Positions 17,907 to 28,800 of a stretch of DNA of 64,000 nucleotides are shown here, piece after piece (the stretch's first letter is position 1; each line of letters begins with the position of its first letter). The translations under genes and the position numbers were made by a program. The notes under the pieces are model-generated. The model had not been told where the DNA came from. It worked only from the letters and a program-made list of their open reading frames with translations, and did not search any database. This DNA is from Pomphorhynchus laevis (taxonomy: Eukaryota; Acanthocephala; Palaeacanthocephala; Echinorhynchida; Pomphorhynchidae): positions 1 through 64,000 of the forward strand of contig WNNJ02001507.1 of the NCBI GenBank assembly GCA_012934845.2, read 5' to 3'.

Positions 17907-18932
17907 ATGGGAAGACGTAAGAAAACAACTAAGACCGACACCAACTATGGACAACTACAAGTACAGTGCTCGGTACACGACTGAAGCGTATGGACAACAA
18001 TGGCCTGCGACAAGAATAAGGCTAAAGAAGACTTCGTATGTGGTTTTTGTGCCAACAAACTAATCTACAACCTTTCCAATAAGCACATATCAACATCCAA
18101 CACGTCAACTCAAACTAACCCCGTCGCTTCTAATGTCCTTTCTCCACCCACCGACCCTGCCACTATATACACTTCCCATTCCATGTCATCTTCACTCCTC
18201 GGCATCCCACGTCCCGTCCTTCCCGTCTCCTTTCTCAATAACTTGCATCCATCAATCAAAATCACCTCCACCAACCTCCACTATCCTTCCACTCATAACC
18301 TTTCCTCACATCGCTTGCCACCCTCTTTATTATCATTATCCTCTATGTCTCCCGTCGTCAAACCAAATCCCTCCAAATCATCAACTGCCAGCTCTTCTAT
18401 CGTGATCTCACCTACTCACGTCAGTCGTCCTCCTTTACAGAAGCAATTTCCTTCTCGCGATCGTTGCGTCATTGTCACTAATATCACGCCTTCCAAATCC
18501 TTATCTCCACAAACACGTCTGGACCACGATGTTTCCGCATTCAGATTCATCCTCTCGTCTATTGTTCCTGCGGATAAACCATCCTTTTTCAAGGACATTT
18601 CTCCTGTCGCATTCATTCGTCTAAACAAATCTTCTCAATCTAATCCTTCCCAGCCCCCTCTCCTAAAAATTGTTTTCAAGCATCGCTCTCACGCGTCTTC
18701 TGTCCTCTCTCAACGATTCAAACTCATGTCATCTTCAACCACTCGAATTTTCCCCGATCGTGACCCTTCTGAAATCGCTCAAATCTCTTCAGCGCGTATC
18801 AAAAAACGCTGTCGCGAGGAAAACGGCGAAACATCACTCTCCATCCAAAACATAGACGGAAATTTTCAAGTTGTCCACACCCGTCCAAAAATTAGATGGT
18901 GCTTCATCTCTCCTATGTGTCTTCTCTACTAG
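17907..18932 (+). pseudogene. L2-like copy 1 ORF1 (PHD-type zinc finger, Ser/Pro-rich)
   Basis: The likely start is 17907 (MGRRKKTTKTDTNYGQL). An in-frame TGA lies at 17982, and the frame is then open from 18000 to 18932 (310 residues). Cysteines in VQCSVHD and FVCGFC resemble the PHD finger of CR1-group ORF1 proteins. A long Ser/Thr/Pro-rich linker follows. The C-terminal part (about 18450-18890) has CVIVTNITPSKS and FRFILSSIVPADKPSFFKD, a possible RRM-like nucleic-acid-binding domain. It would coat element RNA. Confidence 0.75.
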
Positions 18933-20110
18933 ACTCTTTCGCCACAACACACGGTTTACGACTCGGTCTCCTCAACACTAGATCTATTCTCAATAAATAT
19001 GATCTTATCCTCAACCTATTCACCAAGCAATCCATCGATCTCTTCTGCCTCACCGAATCCTGGCACTCAGATTCCGACGACCTTTCCATTCGCCGTCTGC
19101 TCTCTGCCGGTTGCTCCCTAGTCGAATCCGCCCGCCCCCTCAGCTCATGCCCTTCTAAATTCTCTAATCATGGCGGCATCGTCGCATTCGCGCGTCACCC
19201 CGCGTCTCTTCGCAAAATCAATCCCCCTTTCAGTCCTTGCTCTTTTGAATTGCTCACTTGTCGTTATTCTAACCCGATCACTCTAGATCTCGCCATTGTA
19301 TACCGTCCTGGTTCATAAGCTCCTACAGCCTTATTTTTTACCGAACTCGCTGACCTCTTTTCTCGTTGTTCTTTGTCCTCAATCCCTTCACTCGTTCTAG
19401 GTGACTTCAATATCCGCCTAGACCGCACCTCATCAACGGATGCCATCCAGTTCATCAACATTCTATCCAACTACAATTACAAACTAATCTCCACTGCCCC
19501 CACACATATACTTTGTAGGGAACTCGACATCATCGCTGTCCCCGATCATTTTGCTGCCTACATTTCACTGTCCATATCTGATACTGGTCTATCCGATCAC
19601 TTTCTTATTACCCTTGATCTCACTTACAACTACAACCTTCCTCACACACCTACAATCTTACGTCGCCCTTGGAGAAATCTTGACATCTCCCTTCTCCGCT
19701 CTGCCTTACTCAAATCGTCTCTATCATTACCCACAATAACATATTCATCTCATCACGATCTCGCATTTCTTTTCGACTATGAACTCACATCCACTCTCGA
19801 TATTCTTTTGCCCTTCAAGTCTCACCCACACCGTCGCTTGCACCGTGCCCCATGGTTTGACATCCAATGCCTACTCTCAAAGCGTCGACTCCGCCATGCT
19901 TTTCGAGTCTATCACCGCTCCCTCAGACGTGATTTACACTCGATCACTACGTCTTTCCGTAATTCCTATCTTGCTCTTCGCCGGTCTCATCTCAACCTAC
20001 TACGTACCAAATGTAACTCCTTCTGGCAGCATAAAATCATCACTTCATTCAACTCTAAGACTCTCTGGCATACTTTTAACTCAATCCTTGCTCGCTCTTA
20101 TTCGCCATGA
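18896..20110 (+). pseudogene. L2-like copy 1 ORF2, APE endonuclease and linker
   Basis: Overlaps ORF1 by 37 bp. Endonuclease blocks: LGLLNTRSILNKYDLILNLF, DLFCLTESW (catalytic Glu), LAIVYRPGS, VLGDFNIRLD and TGLSDHFLI (SDH catalytic box). A TAA at 19316-19318 breaks the frame between VYRPGS and APTALFF; otherwise the same frame runs on to a TGA at 20108. Nicks target DNA. Confidence 0.82.
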
Positions 20111-20277
20111 AACATCGATGCCAATGATTATTCGTCATTTCTCCAGACTAAAGTATCCACGTTGCTCTCTCTCACACCCCGGTCTCCATCCTATCCCACT
20201 CTGCCCAGTCTAGCCTCATCCTTCCGGAACTCTTCCATCTTCTCCCTGTCTCACCTACAGAAGTATCATCTGTCCTC

Positions 20278-21795
20278 ATGTCATTGCCCAACAAAACCTC
20301 ACCTAACGATCCCCTGTCTACTCACATATTAAAATCTATATGTTCATCGATATCCCCATTTCTAACAACCTTGTTTAACTCGTCCATCCGCAGTCGTACC
20401 TTCCCTTCACACTGGAAATCCGCAATCGTTCGTCCCCTCCTTAAGAAACAATCGCTCGACCCCTCCCTTCCTTCTAGCTATCGCCCCATTTCACTACTCC
20501 CTACTCTTTCTAAGCTCTTAGAACGCCTCATCTTAATACAGATCAACGCTTATCTCTCCTCATCCAATCTGTACCCTCCTTTCCAATCCGCTTTCCGCTC
20601 TAATCACTCCACAGAAATCGCATGCATAAAAGTGTACAACGACTTACTCATTTCTCGAGACAAGGCTCTATATAGTGTTCTTATCTCCCTCGACCTCTCC
20701 TCCGCATTCGACATTGTCGACCACTTCGTCCTCCTTTCTCGCCTTCGTTATGATTACGGCTTTTCTTCCTCCTCCGTAGCATGGTTCGCCTCATATCTAT
20801 CCGACCGTTCCTTTCGCGTCTGTTCTAATTCATCATCCTCCCCTCCCATCCCTATTTTTTGCGGGGTCCCACAAGGTTCAGTCCTAGGTCCCCTGCTTTT
20901 CTCTCTTCTGCTTGGCGATCTCTCTCCGTTTATCAAACCTTACTCCTTTAACGTCATGCAATAAACCGATGACATCCTCATCTATCCTATGCACCCGCAC
21001 ATCGCATACACGATGTCGGAATTTCTGCATCCAACTGTCTTTCTTCTATCTACAAACGTCTCTTCAATCTCCATCTCGTTCTAAACCCCGAAAAGTCCAA
21101 AATAATGCAGATCATTCCCCGTAAACCAAACATATATCCTCCCACTGTATATTTTGCCTCATCGATCATTCCCATAGTCCACAATCTCACTTTCTTAGGC
21201 TTCCATTTCGATGATCACCTTTCCCTTAAACCCTTCGTCCGTGACAAGGTCCTGCTCATCTAACTTAATTCTCCGTGACATCCGCCGTATCCGCCCCCTT
21301 ATCGACTTCCGTTCTTGTATGTCTCTTCTTTCATCGCTTCTTTTCCCTATAATCGATTACTGCCTTAGCCTTTTTGCCAATACTCCAAAATTCATTATGT
21401 TACCCCTACAACGAATAATCAACACCGCCGTTCGAGTGCTCTTTCGTCTCCGTCGCTTCGACCACACATCCACATATTTTGCTTAACTCTCCTGGCCCAC
21501 CATCCACATTCGCATCAAACTCCGCCTTCTTCTCGTTACCTTTCGTCTCATCGCTGTCGGCTCCCCATCGTTCATCAACCTTCCTTTCTTAGACGACACT
21601 CGCCCCACCTCGCTATCGCTGCGTTCCCGTCATATCCTCTTACTCCACGTTCCTAATTACTCCAACAACTACGGTCTCCAATCCTTCCTCGTCGCCGTCT
21701 CACTCGCATGGAATCAACTACCTCTCGACGTCCGCCGCGCCCCCTCCTTTATCACATTCAAACACAACCTCCGTTCACACCTTCTCGACACCTGA
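20278..21795 (+). pseudogene. L2-like copy 1 ORF2, reverse transcriptase and C-terminus
   Basis: Blocks: NKTSPNDPLSTHILKS, SAIVRPLLKKQSLDPSLPSS, YRPISLLPTLSKLLERLI, ISLDLSSAFDIVDH (motif A) and FCGVPQGSVLGPLLFSLLLG (motif B). At motif C the sequence reads MQ-stop-TDD: the tyrosine codon of YADD is TAA. The C-terminal part (21.1-21.8 kb) continues in shifted frames (SSLLFPIIDYCLSLFANTP) and ends near 21795. Wording strongly resembles L2/CR1-group RTs. Confidence 0.85.
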
Positions 21796-21826
21796 TTTAC
21801 AGTTTTGTTTTGTTGTGGTCATGTAA

Positions 21827-21842
21827 GCGTGCGCTGGCACGC
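21827..21842 (+). promoter_or_regulatory. 3' stem-loop of L2-like copy 1
   Basis: GCGTGC-GCTG-GCACGC, a perfect 6-bp stem 29 bases from the element end. The same stem occurs in copies 2, 3 and 4. In L2-type elements such 3' stem-loops are the RT recognition signal. Confidence 0.7.
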
Positions 21843-21878
21843 ATTTGCCACCTTAAAATAAATCTTTTTTTAAGATCT

Positions 21879-22190
21879 CAGTAAATCGTCGTATGAAATA
21901 ACAGATGAGATACCTTCAATTAATACAGTTGACGCTCAATTACCATCTGATGATTGTGAATACAGAACATTCGACAGTAGTTGTGCTGAAATCCAAAATT
22001 ATTAAAAACGCTATTTTTGCGGGAATTCGAAACATTCACGTTCTAGTTGCCCAGCTCGTGATGTACGCTGCCGAAAATGTAACAAACATTGCCACTTTGT
22101 GAAGGTCTGTCGGTCAAAACATTCAAAATCGTCGGCCGTTAAAGCTACAACCTTATCGATCGAAACTACTAAAGAAAGTTTAGCTAAGCC
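21879..22190 (+). pseudogene. Gypsy gag, C-terminal part with zinc knuckle
   Basis: The frame SKSSYEITDEIPSIN continues the left gag half without a shift once the insertion and one copy of aagatct are removed. At 22.01-22.13 kb it reads CGNSKHSRSSCPARDVRCRK then CNKHCHFVKVC, paired CCHC-type knuckles that would bind RNA. Confidence 0.75.
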
Positions 22191-22539
22191 AAGAGTATAC
22201 GAAATAACAATTAGCTTGTCCGTGGAAGTTAGACCGTGGAAGTGCTATTAATCTAATGCGAAAAATTAGATTAAGGCGTATCAGCTTATTGAGCAATCGT
22301 GGAACTTAAAAGTCAGTATGGCCTCGTCAATGCACAAATTTTCATTGAAAGCATGCTATCTTGTACAGTTAGTTTTAACGACAGGTACTATACTGACGTT
22401 TGTTTGTTCGTCCTTCCAACCTTATATCAGACGTGATCCTCTGAATGCCCTTCATGAATTTTCATTCTGCTATAACGATATAGTTAAATGAGAACGAACA
22501 TCAACTTGAAGTGAATTCAGTTATGAAGATCAAATCACC

Positions 22540-23130
22540 TTCATTATTTTCAAATTTAGCTAGTGATATACGTCCGATTGCGATTCCCTCTTGTAGACGA
22601 AACTCCGAAGACTAAACATTTGTTCTAACAGAGATAAAAGGACTTTTACAAGGCAATATCATCGAGGCGAACAATTCGCAATGGCGAGCACAAGTTATGT
22701 GGGTTAAGTCCAAACAAAAGACGCTGATAGTGGTCGACTATAGTCCGAAAATCAACAAATTTACCTTGTTAGACGGATTTCCGCTGCCTAGAATCGATTA
22801 TATAATTGACAACCTTTCATCATATCGTGTATTTAGTCGCCTAGATCTTCTACGCGCTTACTATCAAATTCCGATTCGCGATAAAGACATGAAGTGTACA
22901 GGTTTCGAAGCAGCTGGAAAACGTTCTAAATTCAGATGCATGCCTTTCGGTTTAACGAATGCCCTTGCGGTGTTTCAGAGTGAAATGTCACAAATAATCG
23001 AGGGTGAAAGTCTCGAAGCTACATACTGTTATTTTTACGATGTTGTGGTTGCTTGAAAAACAAAAGATGATCACAAACGAAACCTATTTCGTTTCAATCA
23101 AGTTGTGCGAAAATATAACCTAGGGTTGAA
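22540..23130 (+). pseudogene. Gypsy reverse transcriptase
   Basis: Upstream pieces read SPSLFSNLASDIRPIAIPS and IKGLLQGNIIEANNSQWRAQ. The main frame (22697-23056) has VDYSPKINKFTLLDGFPLPR, SYRVFSRLDLLRAYYQIPI (motif A) and RCMPFGLTNALAVFQSEM (motif B). Motif C reads YCYFYDVVVA, where the usual pair of aspartates (Y-x-D-D) has lost its second Asp, so the enzyme is inactive. A stop follows at once. Confidence 0.85.
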
Positions 23131-23503
23131 TATTTATAAATGTTTTCAATGTTATTACATAGTATTTGCATTCTAGAATTTCGTATTGAAAATGGCACAT
23201 TTATTAAGAAAAACCTTTATTGTAATGAAAATGGCACAACTTCTCCTGATCAAGGTCGAGTACAGCCTGTCATGGGGCTGCCCGAACCCACAAACTCAAC
23301 TGAACTAAAACGCGTACTCGGCCTATTAGCACACTATTCAAAGTAGATAAATAGTTTTTCAACGAGCACACATCCCTAAGCAAACACCAAGTTCCCGTTA
23401 TCGATAGATGCACGTAATAGCTTCTCCAGGTTAAAGAAACGCTTACATGTACTACACTTTCGTCAATTAATCTTTCATAGCCTTTTCTGTCGGAAACTGA
23501 TGC

Positions 23504-24640
23504 TTTAAAAAAAGGATTTATTTTAACGTGGCAAATGCGTGCCAGGGCACGCTTACATGACCACAACAAAACAAGACTGTGAATCAGGTGTCGAGAAGGT
23601 GTGAACGGAGGAGGTGTTTGAATATGATAAAGGAGGGGGCGCGGTGGACGTCGAGAGGGAGTTGATTCCATGCGAATGAGGCGGCGACGAGGAAGGATCG
23701 GAGACCGTAGTTGTTAGAGTAATTAGGAACGTGGAGTAAGAGGACATGACAGGAACGAAGCGATAGCGAGGTGGAGCGAGTATCGTCTAAGAAAGGAAGG
23801 TTGATGAACGATGGGGAGCCGACAGCGATGAGACGAAAGGTAACGAGAAGGCGGAGTTTGATGCGGATGTGGATGGTGGGCCAGTAGAGTTGGGCAAAAT
23901 ATGTGGAAGTGTGGTCGAAGCGACGGAGACGAAAGAGCATTCGAACGGCGGAGTTAATTATGCGTTGTAGGGGTAGGATGATGGATTTTTGAGAATTGGC
24001 GAAAAGGCTAAGGCAGTAATCGATTTTAGGGAAAAGAAGCGATGATAGAAGAGACATACAAGAACGGAAGTCGATAAGGGGGCGGATACGGCGGATATCA
24101 CGGAGAATTAAGTTAGATGAGCAGACCTTGTCACGGACGAAGGGTTTAAGGGAAAGGTGATCATCGAAATGGAAGCCTAAGAAAGTGAGATTGTGGACTA
24201 TGGGGATGATTGATGAGGCAAAATATACAGTGTGAGGAGATATGTTTGGTTTACGGGTGAGGATCCACATTATTTTGGATTTTTCGGGGTATAGAACGAG
24301 ATGGAGATTGGAGAGACGTTTGTAGATAGAAGAAAGACAGTTGGAGGCAGAAATGCTGATATCGTGTATGCGATGTGCGGGTGCATGAGCATAGATTAGA
24401 ATGTCATCGGCTTATTGCATGACGTCAAAGGAGTAAGGTTTGATAAACGGAGAGAGATCGCCAAGCAGAAGAGAGAAAAGCAGGGGACCTAGGACTGAAC
24501 CTTGTGGGACCCCGCAAAAAATAGGGATGGGAGGGGAGGATGATGAATTAGAACAGACGCGAAAGGAACGGTCGGATAGATATGAGGCGAACCATGCTAC
24601 GGAGGAGGAAGAAAAGCCGTAATCATAGCGAAGGCGAGAA
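23504..24640 (-). mobile_element. L2-like element, copy 2 (5'-truncated)
   Basis: Inserted on the minus strand into the Gypsy RNase H region. It runs from the tail (23504-23522, aaataaatcctttt sense) and stem-loop (23537-23552) to a 5' break inside RT just before motif B. The region matching 20754-20936 of copy 1 appears identical over about 180 bases (24440-24622), so both copies are recent. Motif C again has TAA for Tyr. The reading frame 24270-23584 covers thumb and C-terminus (RRIRPLIDFRSCMSLLSSLL). Confidence 0.88.
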
Positions 24641-24845
24641 AGTGCAATTGACTGTGCAATTGGGGCTACTCTCTCGCAAATCCACAAATCAGTAGCGTTC
24701 TTCTACAGAACACTTAATAAAAGTGCCAAGCGCTGCGTTTCTGTCGAAAAAGAGGCATTAGCAATAATAGAAGCTGTTCGCTTTTGGCAGCATTACCTAA
24801 CAGGACGATTATTCGCGATAATAACAGAATAACGAGCAGTATCAT
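24641..24845 (+). pseudogene. Gypsy RNase H, right part
   Basis: After the second L2-like insertion the plus strand reads IGATLSQIHKSVAFFYRTLN, then SVEKEALAIIEAVRFWQHYL, the TDAS-x-x-GIGAVLSQ and EKE-LAI blocks of Gypsy RNase H. Its left part, LSETDA, lies at about 23.49-23.51 kb, just before the insertion. Confidence 0.75.
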
Positions 24846-24990
24846 ACATATTTACTCATACCGGCCGTATTAAAATTAATAACGATAAGATGGAAGTCAC
24901 GAGAATGTGGAATTTCGTTCAAACGCAAAATCTACCATATTCAATAGGTGATGTACGTCAAATAACAAAATAATATGAAATTGTGCTGTC

Positions 24991-25360
24991 TTGAAGCCTC
25001 ATTTTCACGAGCCACCAACTGGTTCACTAATTAAATCATATCAGCCTTTCGAACTCCTAGCTATGGATTTTAAAGGTCCTTTACCTACTTTGAATCGAAA
25101 CAAGTTTATGCTCGTAATAGTGGATGAATATAGCAGATTCCCTTTTGCCTTTGCTTGTGTCGACACTTCATCTGATAAAGTGATCCGTTGTCTGAACCAG
25201 ATATTCTCAATTTTCGGATTTTCGGAAAATATTTATACGGATAGACGAATGTCTTCTACCTCAATACAATTTCGTCGTTACCTACTTCAGAAAAACATAT
25301 GTTTGTCTCACTCAACACCGTATTACCGTTCATCAAATGGGCAAATAGAGAAATAAATTG
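24991..25360 (+). pseudogene. Gypsy integrase core
   Basis: The frame reads PFELLAMDFKGPLPTLNRNK (first catalytic Asp), VIVDEYSRFPFAFACVDT, ENIYTDRRMSSTSIQFRRYL (second Asp) and HSTPYYRSSNGQIEK (catalytic Glu). The D,D-E set is present. A stop follows the Glu block. In an intact element it would insert the cDNA into chromosomal DNA. Confidence 0.82.
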
Positions 25361-25499
25361 GCATAATCTGGAAATCAATTTCGTTGTCTACATGACTGTG
25401 GCTTGATTATTGATAGATGACAAGCAATTCTCCCAGAAGCTTTACAGCCAATACGGTCATTGCTTTGTAAGACAACAAATTTGACGCCTTATTCGAGAT

Positions 25500-25860
25500 C
25501 ATTTAAATTTACACAAAAGACGGAAGGCGGAACCACTATGCCAGAATGGCTAGTGAATTCATACAAAGTGTTCGTTAAGCGTTTCAATCGCAAAACATGA
25601 TAATTTGGAGAAACACTCAGAGCATGTATTTTCAATCAATGATAGTCATGCTAATGATGAAACTCCGAAATCAAGAGAAAATATTATGAGCGATCCACTC
25701 GTACAAAGAAACTCAAATTTTAGTGATACAAAAGAGTGCTTGAGCGAATCTCGTGGACTTAATGAATCTTTGGTTGAAGTTCCAACCATGGAATTGAGAG
25801 GGTCTTCCCGAAAAACCAAACGACCAGCATACCTGTCTGAATATATCGCTGGGATGAATG
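25500..25860 (+). pseudogene. Gypsy pol C-terminal tail
   Basis: Pieces such as EGGTTMPEWLVNSYKVFVKR (near 25.53 kb) and ELRGSSRKTKRPAYLSEY (near 25.8 kb) match the basic tail that ends Gypsy pol proteins just before the 3' LTR. Confidence 0.65.
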
Positions 25861-25946
25861 ACATGTGCTATTTAGAGTTAATTATTGTTGTTTTTGCAAT
25901 TATAGATATTTTGAATAAAGCAATTTATCTACGTGTTTCGGTTCAA
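25860..25946 (+). repeat. Right LTR of the Gypsy element (putative)
   Basis: About 87 bp. It contains tgaataaagc, a polyadenylation-type AATAAA signal, between the two blocks shared with the left LTR. Such short LTRs are unusual, though small LTRs do occur in some Gypsy lineages. Confidence 0.6.
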
Positions 25947-26560
25947 TCGCATTGGTAGTGGGTTATTAAATGAAGTTGAACATCATAAAGACATAGGTGT
26001 AATAATTCATCGCTATCTTAAGACACGATTGAATAGTGAGCGCGCAAGGATAAAAACAACTAGGGCACAGTACTACATCAAAAATACATTTATCAGACTG
26101 TCACCTCCAATCCTTAGTATCTTATTTTCTTCATCCGGAGTACTGCATCAATGCATGATTACCTACCACTAAGAGAAATTGCTCGACTATGAGTGGGTAC
26201 TGAAGAGAGGTTCAAGGATATGACTTAAAGTTTTAACGTCCTACCGCATACGGTTGCGTGCGGTAAGGATAAGCTTGATTCGTGACAGATTTGTCTTACT
26301 AGACTTGTCCTGCCTTTGGGCGATTATAAACAAACTTTATGGCTTCACCACTAAAATCCTTGGATTGAGAAGTAGGACATTACGCGGTTACTCAAAAAGC
26401 TGTATAAGAAGCACCATTCTCAATTGCCTGCCAACTTTCCAACTTTCGACTGTCACATCGCGCGCTGAACTTGTGGAATATGTTGTCGTCGCTGTTTCTT
26501 CGATGAATCATTTCAAGCGACTGTGGCTATATATACAATTTATTTGATATTCAGTTTTAG
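25947..26560 (+). mobile_element. CR1-like element, right half
   Basis: The frame continues from the left half as GSGLLNEVEHHKDIGVIIHR, then TRLNSERARIKTTRAQYYIK, the same thumb region as RDLGVMVHRTLKSR in the copy at 14.7 kb. Later blocks read DLSCLWAIINKLYGF and AELVEYVVVAVSSMNHFKRL. The octamer tcgcattg occurs at both break points (17152-17159 and 25947-25954). Confidence 0.82.
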
Positions 26561-26880
26561 AAAATTAATATCAAAAATAACCTTCTAAAATGTGATTGTA
26601 CAGAAATGATACTGATTCAGGCGATCTTACGGATGTTCAAGATCAAGTAAAAAAGTTTGAGAAATTAATAACATACAAAGGATTTCAGAAGGATTTTCTG
26701 AAGAACAATTCCAGAACAACGATTTCAGAAGAACGATTCCATATGAACGATTCTAGAAGAACATAGAAATAACCTAAAAAACCTAAAGTAGAACCTAAAC
26801 CAGCTAGAAGAACCTAAAAAACCTAAACAAGAAGAACCTAAAAAAGTTTGTGAGATAAATAATATATAACGAGAACTACG
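26560..26880 (+). repeat. Short degenerate tandem repeats before the CR1-like ORF1
   Basis: Repeated words of the type agaacgattcnagaa (26.69-26.76 kb) followed by agaacctaaaaaacctaaa (26.77-26.84 kb). They lie immediately upstream of ORF1 at 26912 and probably form the 5' UTR of that element. Confidence 0.55.
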
Positions 26881-26911
26881 AAGCATAAATATCAACAACT
26901 TTCTCCTGACA

Positions 26912-27439
26912 ATGTGTGCCAAGAAGAAAAATGTATCAAGAGGTAGGCAAGCAAACTCAGGGGATACCGACAACAACAGGAAATTCGAGAGTGTACAAGT
27001 GGAATGTTCAACTAGCGGTTGTCAAATTTGGACATCGCTAACACACATTTGTGATTTGGGTGATGATACTGACGACGGACCACCATTCTATTGCGGATTT
27101 TGTGCGGCGAAGCAAATCAATGTGTTGGTTGAACGCTTAAAGCAATTGGAAAATGTATTGCAGTGTGACGGATTTTCTCAAGTTCCAAATGGATCTATCC
27201 CGGTAAACGCAGTTTCTACCGTATGCGTATCAGCTGAATGCAATTCACACAAACGTGCTACCTTGGCTAACATCCCCAAATCACAGTCTGGTAGTACTAA
27301 AAATCGGGTGCATAACGACGAACCGAACGTATCTGCTGTCCGCTCAGAAATGGCTCACAACTCGCAGCAACACCACTCAAATTTAACCTACTTGACGTCA
27401 AACACTACTGTTTTGCTACAACAACATTCGATAACATAA
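26912..27439 (+). pseudogene. CR1-like ORF1, PHD finger and coiled coil
   Basis: Opens MCAKKKNVSRGRQANSGDTD. Cysteines fit a PHD finger: VECSTSGCQIW, THIC, then FYCGFCAAK. A short leucine-rich helix follows (NVLVERLKQLENVLQ), probably for multimerisation, then a polar linker. The frame ends at 27439; the C-terminal domain is found downstream in another frame. Confidence 0.75.
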
Positions 27440-27599
27440 TATCATATAGTTGACATGCATGCACCTAGCGCTAGGGAACCCTACAAATTAAACCAGAATG
27501 CCGATCGTCCTGCAAAGAATTATTTGGAATCAAATGATCGATTTATAGATCATTACAGAGCAACAGACAGAGCAGACTAGTCAATCCGATCTTCGCACT

Positions 27600-28080
27600 G
27601 TTACTCAGGAAAATTTTATGCAGAAAGTGAGGACTGATCAGTCTTTGATATATGGAGACAGGCATAACTGTATTATAATCAGTAATGTCAGGGAATCTTT
27701 AGAACTTAATAACCACAGACTTGATGCAGACCTGGCGCATGTTTGTCCAATTCTAACTGTTGTTCTCCGCGATTGTTAACATACATGTCTGAATGATTTA
27801 CAAATTCGTGCGGCATTCAGATTAGGCCGATTACTTAAGGATAATGATCATCCTCGGTTGTTTAAGGTCGTTCTGAATTCCTCTGATACTGTCGACATCA
27901 TTTTTCGCCATTCGTTCCATTTAAAAGCTTCTGGTATTCGCATGTTGAAAGATTTAAACCGGGATGATCGTATTCGTTTATCTACCGCTAAGACAGAGCT
28001 ATCAAAACAATCGTCTGCAGGTGAACACGGTTTAATGATCACAAATTTTCAAGTTGTGCGGAGGCGTCTGTACATTCGTT
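27600..28080 (+). pseudogene. CR1-like ORF1, C-terminal nucleic-acid-binding domain
   Basis: Pieces: HNCIIISNVRESLELNNHRL, RLGRLLKDNDHPRLFKVVL, GIRMLKDLNRDDRIRLSTAK and GLMITNFQVVRRRLYIR. The same domain appears at 49.7-49.9 kb and 60.9-61.3 kb, so it is a real family trait rather than chance. Confidence 0.65.
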
Positions 28081-28249
28081 AACTAGGACTACATACTTCC
28101 CTCCAACAGGATGCCCTCCGCGATGTAGTGCCGGTATGATTATTGCATCCGTGTTCTTCTAGTCAGGTACTAATGGTTCTTTCACCTACACTAATAATGT
28201 TGTAACGGACAGCATTTTCAATTTTTTAACGCTATGTAGTAGTGCTAAA

Positions 28250-28800
28250 GTAATGTATTTTAATGTGCGTGGTATAATAAATAAGATTGATTAAATTCGT
28301 CATTTGCTTCAACAAAAACGTCCCCTTATAATTCCCTTTACCGAATATAGGCTATAACCTCAAATATCTTCCAATGAAATTGCGATGGACAATTATGTCT
28401 TATTTAGAAGTGATATAACTATTCGATTGGGCGGGGGTGTTTTACTATATTTACGAGATGATCTACACTCCAGGCTAATATTAACTATTGAGGATTCTGA
28501 CGAATTGAATGAGTTGCTATGGGTGAAAATATATGCCCCTTTCTCACTAAAATTGTTGTTTTATACCGCAGTTCTTGTTCATGCACAAACTCCATTGTAA
28601 ATGTTTTCGTTCGTCTCAGTTTCACCTCTAATATTTTGATTCTTGGTGATTTTAATATGCCGACCGTAAACTGGGTTACATACACATGAACCGCTGGTAC
28701 TGATCTGGGCTCAGTTGCTTTGCTTGATGCAATAAATGAACGTTGTCTATCACGACACGTTAGTGAATTCACAAGACTTTGATCTTCTTTGAACTCGCCT
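28250..28800 (+). pseudogene. CR1-like APE endonuclease
   Basis: Reads KVMYFNVRGIINKID, then NYVLFRSDITIRLGGGVLLY, ELLWVKIYAPF and ILVILI (mutated GDFN area). Several stops. The SDH box lies near 28.87 kb (GLSDHF). Confidence 0.7.

Larger units (their letters stand above)
17771..21871 (+). mobile_element. L2-like non-LTR retrotransposon, copy 1 (near full length)
   Basis: 4.1 kb flanked by the 7-bp duplication aagatct (17764-17770 and 21872-21878), inserted in Gypsy gag. It contains ORF1 (zinc finger and Pro/Ser-rich), ORF2 (APE endonuclease and RT), a 3' stem-loop (21827-21842) and a short tail (aaataaatcttttttt). The sense strand is markedly pyrimidine-rich. Damage: one early stop in ORF1, and stops and shifts in ORF2. 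Confidence 0.9.
17160..25946 (+). mobile_element. Ty3/Gypsy LTR retrotransposon, disrupted, with two nested L2-like insertions
   Basis: Order on the plus strand: short left LTR, gag, zinc knuckle, RT, RNase H, integrase, C-terminal tail and short right LTR. It is inserted in a CR1-like element and carries L2-like insertions at 17771-21871 and about 23504-24640. Without those two insertions the element would be roughly 3.6 kb, smaller than typical 5-kb relatives. A deletion between RT and RNase H is therefore likely. No part is intact. Confidence 0.85.

Noticed and set aside
20962-20964. Alternative genetic code (UAA read as Tyr) suggested by MQ-TAA-(T/A)DD
   Set aside because: The CLASRP exons and other frames use normal Tyr codons and normal stops; a shared defective source element explains it more simply.
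24440-24622. 60-codon frame, identical to the minus-strand frame at 20754-20936
   Set aside because: It is the antisense shadow of the L2-like RT in two copies. The identity reflects recent duplication of the element, not a conserved small protein.
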